Source: CAIWHR01 sp963724975 (GTDB lineage Bacteria > Pseudomonadota > Gammaproteobacteria > Burkholderiales > Casimicrobiaceae). From it: a stretch of DNA of 64,000 bases. Below are positions 26,255 through 36,620 of this stretch, piece after piece. The stretch is from positions 372,001 through 436,000 of the forward strand of contig CAVRXB010000001.1 in assembly GCA_963724975.1 (NCBI GenBank). The letters run 5' to 3'. The position numbers and the translations under genes are program-made. The notes under the pieces were generated by a model that ran no database searches, was not told the origin of the DNA, and saw only the letters and a program-made list of their open reading frames with translations. The first letter of the stretch is position 1. Each line of letters begins with the position of its first letter.

Positions 26255-27079
26255 TCAGCGTCCCAGATAGACTTCGATCACGCGCGGATCGGCCTGCACG
26301 ACATCCATCGGTCCCTCGGCGAGCACGCTACCTTCGTGCAGCACGGTGACCTTGCGCGCGATCCGCGCGATGAAATCCATGTCGTGCTCGACGACGACGA
26401 CCGAGTGCCGTCCCGCAAGCGACTGGCAGAGCTCCGCGGTGCGCATCGACTCGTCGTCGGTCATGCCGGCGACCGGTTCATCGAGCAGGAGCAGGCGCGG
26501 CTCCTGCATCAGCAGCATTCCGATCTCCAGCCATTGCTTCTGTCCGTGCGACAACAATCCCGCGAAACGCCCCGCGCTTTCCACGAGCTGGATCTGGCGG
26601 AGCGTGTCCGCGATACGGTCGAGATCGACGGAAGAAAGACGCGCGTCGATCGTTCCACGCACACGCTTGTCGGCCTTCATCGCAAGTTCGAGGTTCTCGA
26701 AAACGGTGTGCTGCTCGAAGACGGTCGGCTTCTGAAACTTGCGGCCGACGCCGGCATGAGAAATCTGCGCTTCGGTCAACAGCGTGAGATCGATCGTCTG
26801 GCCGAAGAACGCGGTGCCCGCATCCGGCCGCGTCTTGCCGGTGATGACGTCCATCATCGTCGTCTTGCCTGCGCCGTTGGGCCCGATGATGCAGCGCAGC
26901 TCACCGTCTTCGATCGTCAGCGAGAGGTCGTTCAGCGCCTTGAAGCCGTCGAAGCTGACGGTGATGCCGTCGAGATAAAGAATCGGGCCATGTGTCGTGT
27001 CGACACCACCGCCGGCGACACGCATCCCCGATTGGGAAATGCCCGCGGATCCGCTGTCGGCCGTTTCCAGCACGTTCAT
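26255..27079 (-). CDS. urtD: Urea ABC transporter ATPase UrtD
   Basis: LivG-like ATPase of 274 residues. It has a Walker A GPNGAGKTT, the RKFQKPTVFEQHTVFENLE segment, the signature LLSHGQKQWLEIG and LLLLDEPVAGMTDDE. The last two are diagnostic for UrtD. Its ATG overlaps the urtC stop by 4 bases (27076-27079). An N-terminal extension of about 30 residues precedes the ATPase core. Confidence 0.94.
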   Translation of the reverse strand: MNVLETADSGSAGISQSGMRVAGGGVDTTHGPILYLDGITVSFDGFKALNDLSLTIEDGELRCIIGPNGAGKTTMMDVITGKTRPDAGTAFFGQTIDLTLLTEAQISHAGVGRKFQKPTVFEQHTVFENLELAMKADKRVRGTIDARLSSVDLDRIADTLRQIQLVESAGRFAGLLSHGQKQWLEIGMLLMQEPRLLLLDEPVAGMTDDESMRTAELCQSLAGRHSVVVVEHDMDFIARIARKVTVLHEGSVLAEGPMDVVQADPRVIEVYLGR

Positions 27080-28209
27080 GAGGCGCTCCCGTGCGAGCGG
27101 CGGCGCCGCAGGAGCCCGATGACACCGGAAGGCAGGAACAACGTCACGACGACGAACAGCAGCCCCAGGAAGAACAGCCAGATTTCGGGGAACGCCTGCG
27201 TGAACCAGCTCTTGGCGCCGTTCACCAGGAACGCGCCGGCAATGGGCCCGACCAGCGTGCCGCGTCCGCCCACCGCCGTCCAGATCGCGATCTCGATCGA
27301 GTTCGCCGGCGACATTTCGCCCGGGTTGATGATCCCTACCTGCGGCACATAGAGCGCGCCCGCGATGCCGCAGAGCACAGCGGACAGCGTCCAGACGAAG
27401 AGCTTGTACCAAAGCGGGTTGTAGCCGATGAACATGGCGCGGCTCTCCGCGTCGCGTATCGCGGTCAGGACGCGCCCGAGTTTCGACTGCACGATGAACC
27501 GGCACAAGAGCAGCGAAGCGAGCAGCGCCACACCGGTGGCGACGAACAGCGCCGCGCGCGTCGAAGGTGCGGCAATCGGAAAGCCCAGAATTCTCTTGAA
27601 GTCCGTGAAGCCGTTATTGCCGCCGAACCCCGTGTCGTTGCGAAAGAACAGCAGCATGAACGCGTACGTGAGCGCCTGCGTGATGATCGAGAAATAAACG
27701 CCCTTGATCCTTGAGCGGAACGCGAAGAACCCGAATACGAACGCAAGCACGCCGGGCACCAGCACGACCAGCAGCGCCGCGAACCAGAAATGATCTGTCA
27801 AGCTCCAGTACCAGGGGTACGCCTTCCAATCGAGGAACACCATGAAGTCCGGCAGGTCGCTGTGATAGACGCCCTCATGCCCGATGGAACGCATCAGGTA
27901 CATCCCCATCGCGTAGCCGCCGAGCGCGAAGAAAAGCCCGTGGCCGAGCGACAGGATGCCGGCGTAACCCCAGATCAAATCCATCGCGAGCGCGACCATC
28001 GCGTAGCACATGATCTTGCCCGTCAGCGTCACGAAATAATCGGACAGATGCAGCGGATGTTCCGCCGGCAGCAGCAGATACGCCGTCGGCATCAGCACGA
28101 GCACGACGTAAGCGGCGACCACATACGCGACCCACCCGGGCCGGGTCAGCACCAGATGCGTCGGGGCCTTCAACGGCACACGCAGGGGCGGCGGTAACGG
28201 AGCGTTCAT
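27076..28209 (-). CDS. urtC: Urea ABC transporter permease UrtC
   Basis: LivM-like permease of 377 residues with about ten hydrophobic segments. It has the family motif DLIWGYAGILSLGHGLFFALG near residue 80 and a RDAESRAMFIGYNPLWYK loop. Its stop overlaps the urtD start and it follows urtB by 25 bases. The start at 28209 gives the usual proline-rich cytoplasmic leader (MNAPLPPPLRVPLKAP). It forms the urea channel with UrtB. Confidence 0.94.
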   Translation of the reverse strand: MNAPLPPPLRVPLKAPTHLVLTRPGWVAYVVAAYVVLVLMPTAYLLLPAEHPLHLSDYFVTLTGKIMCYAMVALAMDLIWGYAGILSLGHGLFFALGGYAMGMYLMRSIGHEGVYHSDLPDFMVFLDWKAYPWYWSLTDHFWFAALLVVLVPGVLAFVFGFFAFRSRIKGVYFSIITQALTYAFMLLFFRNDTGFGGNNGFTDFKRILGFPIAAPSTRAALFVATGVALLASLLLCRFIVQSKLGRVLTAIRDAESRAMFIGYNPLWYKLFVWTLSAVLCGIAGALYVPQVGIINPGEMSPANSIEIAIWTAVGGRGTLVGPIAGAFLVNGAKSWFTQAFPEIWLFFLGLLFVVVTLFLPSGVIGLLRRRRSHGSAS

Positions 28210-28234
28210 CGAGGGCACGCGTTGTAGTCGACGT

Positions 28235-29848
28235 TCAGCTTTCCGCCATCCGGCCCTTGAGCGCGAACAGTCCCTGCGGCCGCTTCTGGATGAACACGAT
28301 AATGAAGACGAGCACCGCGATCTTCGCGAGCACCGCTCCCGACCACGACTCGAGCAGCTTGTTGACGATGCCGAGGCCGATCGCCGCATAGACGGTGCCG
28401 GCCAGCTGACCGACGCCGCCCAGCACCACAACCATGAAAGAGTCGACGATGTAGCTCTGCCCGAGGTCAGGCCCGACATTGCCGATCTGCGACAGCGCGC
28501 AACCGGCGAGCCCGGCTATCCCGGACCCCAGCCCGAATGCGTACATGTCGACGCGGTTGGTCGGCACACCGAGTGCGCTCGCCATCGGGCGATTCTGCGT
28601 TACTCCGCGAACGAACAGCCCGAGTCGCGTTCGGCTCAGCAACAGCGAGATGAGCGTGACCACCGCGGCGGCGAAGACGATGATGGCGATGCGGTTCCAC
28701 GGCAGCACGAGGTTTGTCATGAGCTCGATGCCGCCCGACATCCAGCTCGGATTTTCGACCTGGACGTTTTGCGCGCCGAAAAGCGTGCGCATCGACTGGA
28801 TCAGGATCAGGCTGATGCCCCAGGTCGCGAGCAGCGTCTCGAGCGGCCGCCCGTACAAAAAACGGATCACGCTCCGCTCGAGCACCATGCCGACGACGGC
28901 CGACACCATGAACGCGACCGGGAGCGCCGCGATGAGATAAGCGTCGAACGCCTGCGGCAAATAGGCGCGGAAGAAATTCTGGACGACGTAGGTCGCGTAG
29001 GCGCCGATCATGATGAGCTCGCCATGCGCCATGTTGATCACGCCCATCAACCCATACGTGATGGCGAGCCCGAGGGCGGCCAGGAGCAGGATGCTGCCGA
29101 GGCTCAATCCGCTGAAGATGCGGCCGATCGTTTCGCCCGTCGAGAGCCGGCCTTCGATCGCGCGAAGCGACGCTTCAGCCTCGGCGCGCACGTCGTTATC
29201 GGACTCCTTGAAGTCCGTACCCTTCTTCTCGAGGAGTGGCAGCAAGAGCATCTTGGTGTTGGGGTCGCGGCTTTCGGCAAGCGCGCGAATGGCGGCAATG
29301 CGCTTCGGCTTGTCGCTGCTCGACAGCTGAATCGTCGCCTGCGTCAGCGTCAGCAGCGCCTTGATGCCGGCGTCCTGCTCGTTCGCGAGCGCGCGCTCGA
29401 TCGCCGGCAGCATCGCCTCGTCGGCGCCACTTTGAAGCTCCTTGGCGGCGGCGAGCCGGACTTCGCGCTCCGGTGCAGTGAGCTTGAGCGCGGCGATTGC
29501 CGTCGCCAGCTCGCGCCGCACGCGATTGTTGAGAATCACATCGTCGCGCGCTTCCGGCAGCGGCATGACGAGCTTGCCCGTCGCGAGGTCCGTCGCCTTG
29601 CCATCCTTGATCCACAGCACCTGCTCGCCCGCGGTCTGCACTTCGCCGTCTGAGAGCGCTTGCAGTACGGCGAGCGCATCGGCGTTGCCCAACGCCACCA
29701 GCGCCCCGATCGCCTGCACCTTCGCGTCGTTTTCTCCGAGCGCGAGGTCCCTGGCGAGATCCGGAGTCACAGTCAACGCCGCGCACGGTCCCGTCATTGC
29801 CGCGAGCACGATAAACATTGCGATAACCATGCGCAGAACGCTCATCAC
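28235..29848 (-). CDS. urtB: Urea ABC transporter permease UrtB with long N-terminal domain
   Basis: LivH-like permease of 537 residues. The first about 220 residues are a secretion-signal-like start (MFIVLAAMTGPCAAL) and a helical repeat region with many alternating Ala, Leu and Glu. The permease proper follows, with GLMGVINMAHGELIMIGAY. This two-part form is normal for proteobacterial UrtB. It is the second urt gene, 85 bases after urtA, with a stable hairpin in the gap. Confidence 0.94.
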   Translation of the reverse strand: MMSVLRMVIAMFIVLAAMTGPCAALTVTPDLARDLALGENDAKVQAIGALVALGNADALAVLQALSDGEVQTAGEQVLWIKDGKATDLATGKLVMPLPEARDDVILNNRVRRELATAIAALKLTAPEREVRLAAAKELQSGADEAMLPAIERALANEQDAGIKALLTLTQATIQLSSSDKPKRIAAIRALAESRDPNTKMLLLPLLEKKGTDFKESDNDVRAEAEASLRAIEGRLSTGETIGRIFSGLSLGSILLLAALGLAITYGLMGVINMAHGELIMIGAYATYVVQNFFRAYLPQAFDAYLIAALPVAFMVSAVVGMVLERSVIRFLYGRPLETLLATWGISLILIQSMRTLFGAQNVQVENPSWMSGGIELMTNLVLPWNRIAIIVFAAAVVTLISLLLSRTRLGLFVRGVTQNRPMASALGVPTNRVDMYAFGLGSGIAGLAGCALSQIGNVGPDLGQSYIVDSFMVVVLGGVGQLAGTVYAAIGLGIVNKLLESWSGAVLAKIAVLVFIIVFIQKRPQGLFALKGRMAES

Positions 29849-29873
29849 GCATCCATTCGGTTATTCAAACGAC

Positions 29874-29909
29874 GCGGGCGATGGCCAGTGATCGAAAGCC
29901 ATCGCCCGC
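29874..29909 (-). terminator. Stable hairpin between urtA and urtB
   Basis: A perfect 12-bp stem, gcgggcgatggc with its complement (29874-29885 and 29898-29909), and a 12-base loop lie 24 bases after the urtA stop. The leftward transcript then reads gtcgtttg, so the T-run is weak. It probably attenuates or protects the urtA message, giving more binding protein than permease. Confidence 0.6.
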
Positions 29910-29933
29910 GGCGCGCACAGCAGATTGTCGGGA

Positions 29934-31202
29934 CTACTTCTTGTCCGGCTCGTCCTTCTTCTTGTCGTTGCCCGCGATGTACTGGCTCCACGGTTGCGCG
30001 CGAATGGGACCCTTGGTCTTCCAGACGACGTTGAATTGCCCGTTCGCCTGCACTTCGCCGATGAACACGGGTTTCCACAGGTGGTGGTTCTTCTCGTCCA
30101 TCTTGATCTCGAAGCCATCCGGCGCATTGAACGTCTGTCCGCCCATCGCCGCGATGACCTTGTCGGGCTCGGTCGATTTGGCCTTGGTGACCGCCTGCGC
30201 CCACATCATCATCCCCACGTAGGTGGCTTCCATCGGGTCGTTGGTCAGCGGCTTGTCGGCGCCGGGGAGTTTTTTCGCCTTGGCGTAAGCAGCCCACTTC
30301 TTCTTGAAATCTTCGTTGACCGGGTTCTTGAGCGACATGAAGTAGTTCCACGCCGCGAGGTGGCCGACCAGCGGCTTCGTGTCGACGCCGCGGAGCTCTT
30401 CCTCACCCACCGAGAATGCCACGACCGGGACATCGGTTGCCTTGAGGCCCGCATTGCCGAGCTCCTTGTAGAACGGCACGTTCGAGTCGCCGTTGATGGT
30501 CGAAACCACCGCGGTCTTGCCGCCGGCGGCGAACTTCTTGATGTCGGCAACGATCGTCTGGTAGTCGCTATGGCCGAAGGGCGTGTACTTCTCGTCGATG
30601 TCCTTCTCGTCGACGCCCTTCGACTTCAGGAACGCGCGCAGGATCTTGTTGGTCGTGCGCGGATAGACGTAGTCGGTTCCGAGCAGCACCCAGCGCTTGG
30701 CGCCGCCGCCTTCCTTGCTCATCAGGTACTCGACCGCGGGAATGGCCTGCTGGTTGGGCGCAGCGCCGGTGTAGAACACGTTCTTCGACAGCTCTTCGCC
30801 CTCGTATTGCACCGGATAGAACAGCACGCCGTTCAATTCTTCGAACACCGGCAGCACCGACTTGCGCGACACCGAGGTCCAGCAGCCGAAGACTGCGGCG
30901 ACCTTGTCCTGCGAGATCAGTTGCCGTGCTTTCTCCGCGAACAGCGGCCAGTTCGACGCCGGATCGACGACGACGGGCTCGAGCTTCTTCCCGAGCAGAC
31001 CGCCCTTCGCGTTGATCTCGTCGATTGTCATCAGCGCGACGTCTTTCAACACCGTTTCGCTAATGGCCATCGTGCCCGACAGCGAATGAAGCACGCCGAC
31101 CTTGATCGTGTCGGCGGCTTGCGCCTGCGTGGCGGCCGTGACGCCGACCGCCGCGAGCGCAGCCGACAATGCCAGCCGTTTGATGAAGTTTCTGCGTTGC
31201 AT
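29934..31202 (-). CDS. urtA: Urea-binding protein UrtA
   Basis: Periplasmic urea-binding protein of 422 residues, first gene of urtABCDE. The N-terminus MQRRNFIKRLALSAAL has a twin-arginine-type signal (RRNFIK), so Tat export is possible. The mature start DTIKVGVLHSLSGTMAISE and later FGCWTSVSRKSVLPVFEE and YPVQYEGEE are characteristic of UrtA. The ATG at 31202 is chosen because it begins the signal peptide. Its 299-base upstream gap, the largest in the urea block, holds a candidate sigma-54 promoter and NtrC-like sites. Confidence 0.95.
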   Translation of the reverse strand: MQRRNFIKRLALSAALAAVGVTAATQAQAADTIKVGVLHSLSGTMAISETVLKDVALMTIDEINAKGGLLGKKLEPVVVDPASNWPLFAEKARQLISQDKVAAVFGCWTSVSRKSVLPVFEELNGVLFYPVQYEGEELSKNVFYTGAAPNQQAIPAVEYLMSKEGGGAKRWVLLGTDYVYPRTTNKILRAFLKSKGVDEKDIDEKYTPFGHSDYQTIVADIKKFAAGGKTAVVSTINGDSNVPFYKELGNAGLKATDVPVVAFSVGEEELRGVDTKPLVGHLAAWNYFMSLKNPVNEDFKKKWAAYAKAKKLPGADKPLTNDPMEATYVGMMMWAQAVTKAKSTEPDKVIAAMGGQTFNAPDGFEIKMDEKNHHLWKPVFIGEVQANGQFNVVWKTKGPIRAQPWSQYIAGNDKKKDEPDKK

Positions 31203-31310
31203 GGAGGTCCCCGTGTCCTGGATTGAGATGACTGCGCCCATTGAGAAACGAGCCGCGGCCGCCTCTGCGTTGCCAATCCACCCTGCGCCGGGACTCTGCA
31301 ATGATGCATC

Positions 31311-31325
31311 GCACAATCCATGCCA
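31311..31325 (-). promoter_or_regulatory. Candidate sigma-54 promoter of urtA
   Basis: Read leftward: TGGCATGGATTGTGC, with GG and GC separated by exactly 10 bases. It fits the -24/-12 consensus TGGCACG-N4-TTGC with two mismatches. Predicted transcription start is near 31299, about 97 bases before the urtA ATG. Confidence 0.6.
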
Positions 31326-31421
31326 TGCCAAAGACCCGCTTGGCAATTAACAACGATTCAAGACGTTACGGAGATTGTCGTCCGAAGACTGCGGAAGTTG
31401 CACTGGAGCGATGCAGCTTAT

Positions 31422-31468
31422 CTCACCAAAAGGGTGCGCTGCAAAATCAAGGCGCACCACTTTGGACG
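31422..31468. promoter_or_regulatory. Pair of NtrC-like enhancer sites upstream of urtA
   Basis: Site 1 (31422-31438) contains CACCAAAAGGGTGC and matches the NtrC palindrome TGCACC-W4-TGGTGCA at 13 of 17 positions. Site 2 (31454-31468), GCACCACTTTGGACG, keeps one full half-site. Their centres are about 31 bases apart, three helical turns. They lie about 130 and 160 bases upstream of the predicted sigma-54 start, close to the classical NtrC enhancer geometry. Confidence 0.55.
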
Positions 31469-31501
31469 AGCGTCACGGTGGCACGTCAGAACGTATCGAC
31501 T

Positions 31502-32116
31502 TCAGGGGTCAACCATCCCCCGCTCGACAACGAATTCGACGATCGCATCGAGGCCCTGCCCGCTCTTGAGATTGGTGAACACGAAGGGCCGATCGCCGCG
31601 CATCTTTCGCGCGTCGCGCTCCATCACGTCGAGCGACGCGCCGACCATCGGCGCGAGGTCGATCTTGTTGATGACGAGGAGATCGGATCGTGTGATGCCG
31701 GGGCCGCCCTTGCGCGGAATCTTGTCCCCCGCGGCAACGTCGATCACGTAGAGCGTCAAGTCGGACAGCTCGGGGGAAAACGTCGCGGCGAGATTGTCGC
31801 CGCCGCTTTCGACGAAAACGATATCGAGATTGCCGAAACGCCGCGCGAGCCGATCGACCGCCTCGAGGTTGATCGACGCATCCTCGCGTATCGCCGTGTG
31901 CGGGCAACCGCCGGTTTCGACGCCGATGATGCGGTCGGCGGCGAGCGCCTCGTGCCGCACGAGGAATTGCGCATCTTCTTCGGTGTAGATGTCGTTGGTG
32001 ACGACGGCGAGCTGGTAACGGTCGCGAAGCGCGCGGCATAAGCCGAGCGTCAGCGCCGTTTTGCCGGATCCGACAGGACCGCCGATGCCTACCCGCAATG
32101 GCTGGATGGAGCTCAT
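31502..32116 (-). CDS. ureG: Urease accessory GTPase UreG
   Basis: SIMIBI-class GTPase of 204 residues that drives nickel delivery to urease. It has the P-loop GGPVGSGKTAL near residue 11, the metal-binding ETGGCPHTAIREDAS and the base-specificity motif NKIDLAP. It is last in the ure gene set, 11 bases after ureF, and is followed by the urtA regulatory gap. It works with UreD, UreF and UreE. Confidence 0.97.
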   Translation of the reverse strand: MSSIQPLRVGIGGPVGSGKTALTLGLCRALRDRYQLAVVTNDIYTEEDAQFLVRHEALAADRIIGVETGGCPHTAIREDASINLEAVDRLARRFGNLDIVFVESGGDNLAATFSPELSDLTLYVIDVAAGDKIPRKGGPGITRSDLLVINKIDLAPMVGASLDVMERDARKMRGDRPFVFTNLKSGQGLDAIVEFVVERGMVDP

Positions 32117-32127
32117 CGATACTTAGA

Positions 32128-32817
32128 TCAAGACCGGAACAGTCGTGTGTACTGCGTCTCATGGCGCGCCGACGCGTGCGCAAGACCCGGCGCGAAGCTC
32201 GCGACGTCGGCGTCCGCGACAGCCCTCGCAACCGCCAGCGCCGCAGGAATTTGCTCACCAAGTGTGAGCAACAGCCGCTGGCCGGCGACCTGGCCCAGCG
32301 GCACGGCTTTGATCGCCGCCATCACCTGATTCTCGAGCCACGACCAGACGTACGCAATCAATGCGGCATCGGGGGGCACGGCAAACGCGCGCGCGACGAG
32401 CGCGTACGACGCGGGCAGCGTGACGGGTGCGAGCGAGGGAAGGATCGCCTTCGCCTCGGTGTCGACGATGTCGAGATCGCCGGCAAGCCTGGCGAGCGAG
32501 CCGCCCATCTGCTCCGTTTCAGCGCGCAATTCGGCGGTCTCGCGCGAGGCGCGAAACCATGCGTTCCACCGCGTAACCGCCTGCCAATCCGCGCGCTCCG
32601 CCGCGACCAGCAGCCGCCAGACGACGGCGGCCTCGCCTGTCGCCATGACGTGATCGAGCACGCCGCCGATCCACGCTCGCGCGGTTTCAGCGTCGTGGAC
32701 CGTGCCCTCCTCGACGATCCATTCCAATCCTTGCGAATAGCTGTACGCCCCGATCGGCAGCGTGGGGCTCGCAAGCTGCAGCACGCGTACGAGAACGAGT
32801 GAGGCGTCCGGAATCAT
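32128..32817 (-). CDS. ureF: Urease accessory protein UreF
   Basis: All-helical accessory protein of 229 residues. The segments LQLASPTLPIGAYSYSQGLE (near the N-terminus) and LLLTLGEQIPAAL (near the C-terminus) are typical of UreF. The ATG at 32817 overlaps the ureE stop by 4 bases. It bridges UreD on the apo-urease with UreG. Confidence 0.95.
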   Translation of the reverse strand: MIPDASLVLVRVLQLASPTLPIGAYSYSQGLEWIVEEGTVHDAETARAWIGGVLDHVMATGEAAVVWRLLVAAERADWQAVTRWNAWFRASRETAELRAETEQMGGSLARLAGDLDIVDTEAKAILPSLAPVTLPASYALVARAFAVPPDAALIAYVWSWLENQVMAAIKAVPLGQVAGQRLLLTLGEQIPAALAVARAVADADVASFAPGLAHASARHETQYTRLFRS

Positions 32818-33311
32818 CGCGTGATCTTGCGCTCGGCGAAATCGTGGATGATCCCGCGGTGCTTCGCTTCCGCCGCGTGCGCATGATCGCCACCGCCGTA
32901 CGCACCCCCTTCGGGCTCGAACGGCGCGCGCACCGAAGACACCGTAGCGCCAAGACCGCGCAGCATCGCGGCCAGAACGTCGTCGGCGACAAAGCGCAGC
33001 CATCCATCGCCGACTTGCACCGCGGCGTGACGGTTGCCAAGATGCCAGGCCGCACGCGCAAGGCTTTCGGCATCGGCGCATCGTGCTTCCTGCAAATCCT
33101 CATCGGCCGAGCGCACGCCGACGATCCGGCCATCGTCGGCCTCGAGCATGTCGCCGCCGCGCAGCATCGTGCCGCGATCGAGAAAGAGTCCGATTTCCTC
33201 GCCGCTGTCGACCACGGTGCGAAGCCGGCTTTTCTGCCGCAGTTCGAACGGCAGCACGAGGAAGGCGTCAGTACGCGATTGCGGCGCGGTCTTTCGCCGG
33301 ACGATCAGCAT
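32814..33311 (-). CDS. ureE: Urease nickel metallochaperone UreE
   Basis: Nickel-binding chaperone of 165 residues. The N-terminal peptide-binding domain carries LPFELRQKSRLRTVVDSGEE, then GWHLGNRH-type WHLGNRHAAVQV. The C-terminus is rich in His (GGGDHAHAAEAKHRG), a modest nickel-binding tail. It overlaps ureF by 4 bases and follows ureC by 6 bases. Confidence 0.94.
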   Translation of the reverse strand: MLIVRRKTAPQSRTDAFLVLPFELRQKSRLRTVVDSGEEIGLFLDRGTMLRGGDMLEADDGRIVGVRSADEDLQEARCADAESLARAAWHLGNRHAAVQVGDGWLRFVADDVLAAMLRGLGATVSSVRAPFEPEGGAYGGGDHAHAAEAKHRGIIHDFAERKITR

Positions 33312-33317
33312 GAGGTG

Positions 33318-35011
<1,694 letters not shown>

Positions 35012-35015
<4 letters not shown>

Positions 35016-35374
35016 CGCACGTTCCGTTTGCCCGGGCGAGGCTTCGGTTTGGTCTTGCCGCGGGCCTCGTCGAGCGGTCCCATCACTGCCCCTCTGAAGC
35101 CCTGGACGATGCGCTCTCCACCCAGCATGACGAGCTCCACCGTGCGCTTTTGTCCGGGCTCGAAGCGAACCGCCGTGCCCGCCGCGATGTTGAGGCGGAA
35201 GCCGCGCGCCGCCGCACGATCGAATGCGAGCGCATCGTTGGTCTCGGCGAAGTGATAATGCGAGCCGACCTGAATCGGTCGGTCGCCGGTGTTGGCGACG
35301 GCAACGACGATCGTCGCGCGGCCGCTGTTGAGCTCGAGCTCGCCGTCCCGCGGCATTACTTCACCGGGAATCAT
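35012..35374 (-). CDS. ureB: Urease beta subunit UreB
   Basis: Structural subunit of 120 residues. It has the family signature RPIQVGSHYHFAETNDAL and the C-terminal GFRGAVMGPLD. Its start overlaps the ureA stop by 4 bases and its stop overlaps ureC by 4 bases, so ureABC are translationally coupled. There is a short basic tail (KTKPKPRPGKRNVR). Confidence 0.97.
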
Positions 35375-35673
35375 GGAATGGGGTGGTGCACGGTAACGAG
35401 CTTCGTGCCGTCCGGAAACGTCGCCTCGACCTGGATCTCGGGAATCATTTCGGCGATGCCGTCCATCACCTGTGCACGAGTAAGCAGCGTCGCGCCATGA
35501 CTCATTAGATCGGCAACGGTGCGGCCGTCGCGCGCGGCCTCCATGATCGCGGCGGAAATATAGGCAACGGCTTCCGGATAGTTGAGGCGCAATCCGCGCG
35601 CAAGCCGCCGCTCGGCGACAAGCCCCGCGGTGAAGATCAACAGCTTGTCTTTCTCTCTAGGGGTGAGTTCCAC
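35371..35673 (-). CDS. ureA: Urease gamma subunit UreA
   Basis: Smallest structural subunit, 100 residues, the standard length. It starts MELTPREKDKLLIFTAGL and contains LNYPEAVAYISAAIMEAARDG, both diagnostic. It lies 30 bases after ureD and overlaps ureB. Confidence 0.97.
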   Translation of the reverse strand: MELTPREKDKLLIFTAGLVAERRLARGLRLNYPEAVAYISAAIMEAARDGRTVADLMSHGATLLTRAQVMDGIAEMIPEIQVEATFPDGTKLVTVHHPIP

Positions 35674-35703
35674 GGCGTTTCTGCTTCCAGCAGGGCGTGT
35701 GTT

Positions 35704-36564
35704 TCAGGTGCTCCAGATGCGCGGCGAAACCGCTGCGCGGCCGACGAGCGTCGGTCGCAACGCATTCCACTGTAGCGCAAAAAAAGCGCGCGCGGCGGAC
35801 GCCGAATCGCCGCGATAGCGAGCAACGAACACGTGGGGCAAGCGCGTAACGGAGGCTCCATCGCACGCGCGCGCGATGGAGCGGCACGTCGCGAGCAACG
35901 TGTCGTCGACGACCGCGCCGGCGACGATCATCGTGCCGAACGCCGGCGCGCCGGCCAGCACCGCACCGGATTGGAGCGCCGCCGATACGCCTTCCAGCAC
36001 CGCGCGCTCGCACCACACCAAAGCGCCTTCGTGGCACAGCTCTACGGTTTGATGAAGCCGGCCGCTTGCAAAACGCTCGCCCGAAGCGATCCGCCCGAGT
36101 CCCACGATGTCCCAGCCTACGAACCGTGCGTCGGCCGCAAGGTCGATGCGCAGCGTGATCGCCGCGCGCGCGCCGTCGAACAACAGCGACTCCTGCGGCA
36201 GCCACTCCAGCACGCTACCGTCGCCAACCGCGAGCTTCGTCGATGCGACGGCGTCAACGCCCGCGGACCGATACCACTTCGCTGCACCAGGCGTCGTGAT
36301 CTGGGCGTGAGCGCGCGCACCGACATCGATGTCGATGGCAAGCCGGTCGCCCCCGACGATGCCGGCGGGCGGATGCACGATGATCGCCTGGCAGACTTCC
36401 GGTCCTTCCGGGTAAAAGGCTTTCTGCACGCGGAGCGGACCGAGATGGCGGCGATCTGCGAGCACCGTGCGCGCCGCGTCGCGCTCGAAAGACAGCTGGA
36501 GGCGCGCCTCCCACCCCGGTGCGGAAAGTGCTCGCGAGTCGAGGGATTCGGCGAGCGCGTCCAT
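35704..36564 (-). CDS. ureD: Urease accessory protein UreD
   Basis: Accessory scaffold of 286 residues, first gene of the urea block. It has the family segments LQKAFYPEG-like VQKAFYPEGPEVCQAIIVHPPAGIVGGD, HAQITTPGAAKWYRS and LEWLPQESLLFDGA. It binds apo-urease and recruits UreF and UreG. Only 56 bases separate it from rsmI upstream, so its promoter is either in that short gap or inside rsmI. None was recognised. Confidence 0.94.
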   Translation of the reverse strand: MDALAESLDSRALSAPGWEARLQLSFERDAARTVLADRRHLGPLRVQKAFYPEGPEVCQAIIVHPPAGIVGGDRLAIDIDVGARAHAQITTPGAAKWYRSAGVDAVASTKLAVGDGSVLEWLPQESLLFDGARAAITLRIDLAADARFVGWDIVGLGRIASGERFASGRLHQTVELCHEGALVWCERAVLEGVSAALQSGAVLAGAPAFGTMIVAGAVVDDTLLATCRSIARACDGASVTRLPHVFVARYRGDSASAARAFFALQWNALRPTLVGRAAVSPRIWST

Positions 36565-36620
36565 CTTGCGAGTGTAGCGCAGCGGCCCGAACCCCTGCGA
36601 TCACGGTGGTATCGAGGGTA

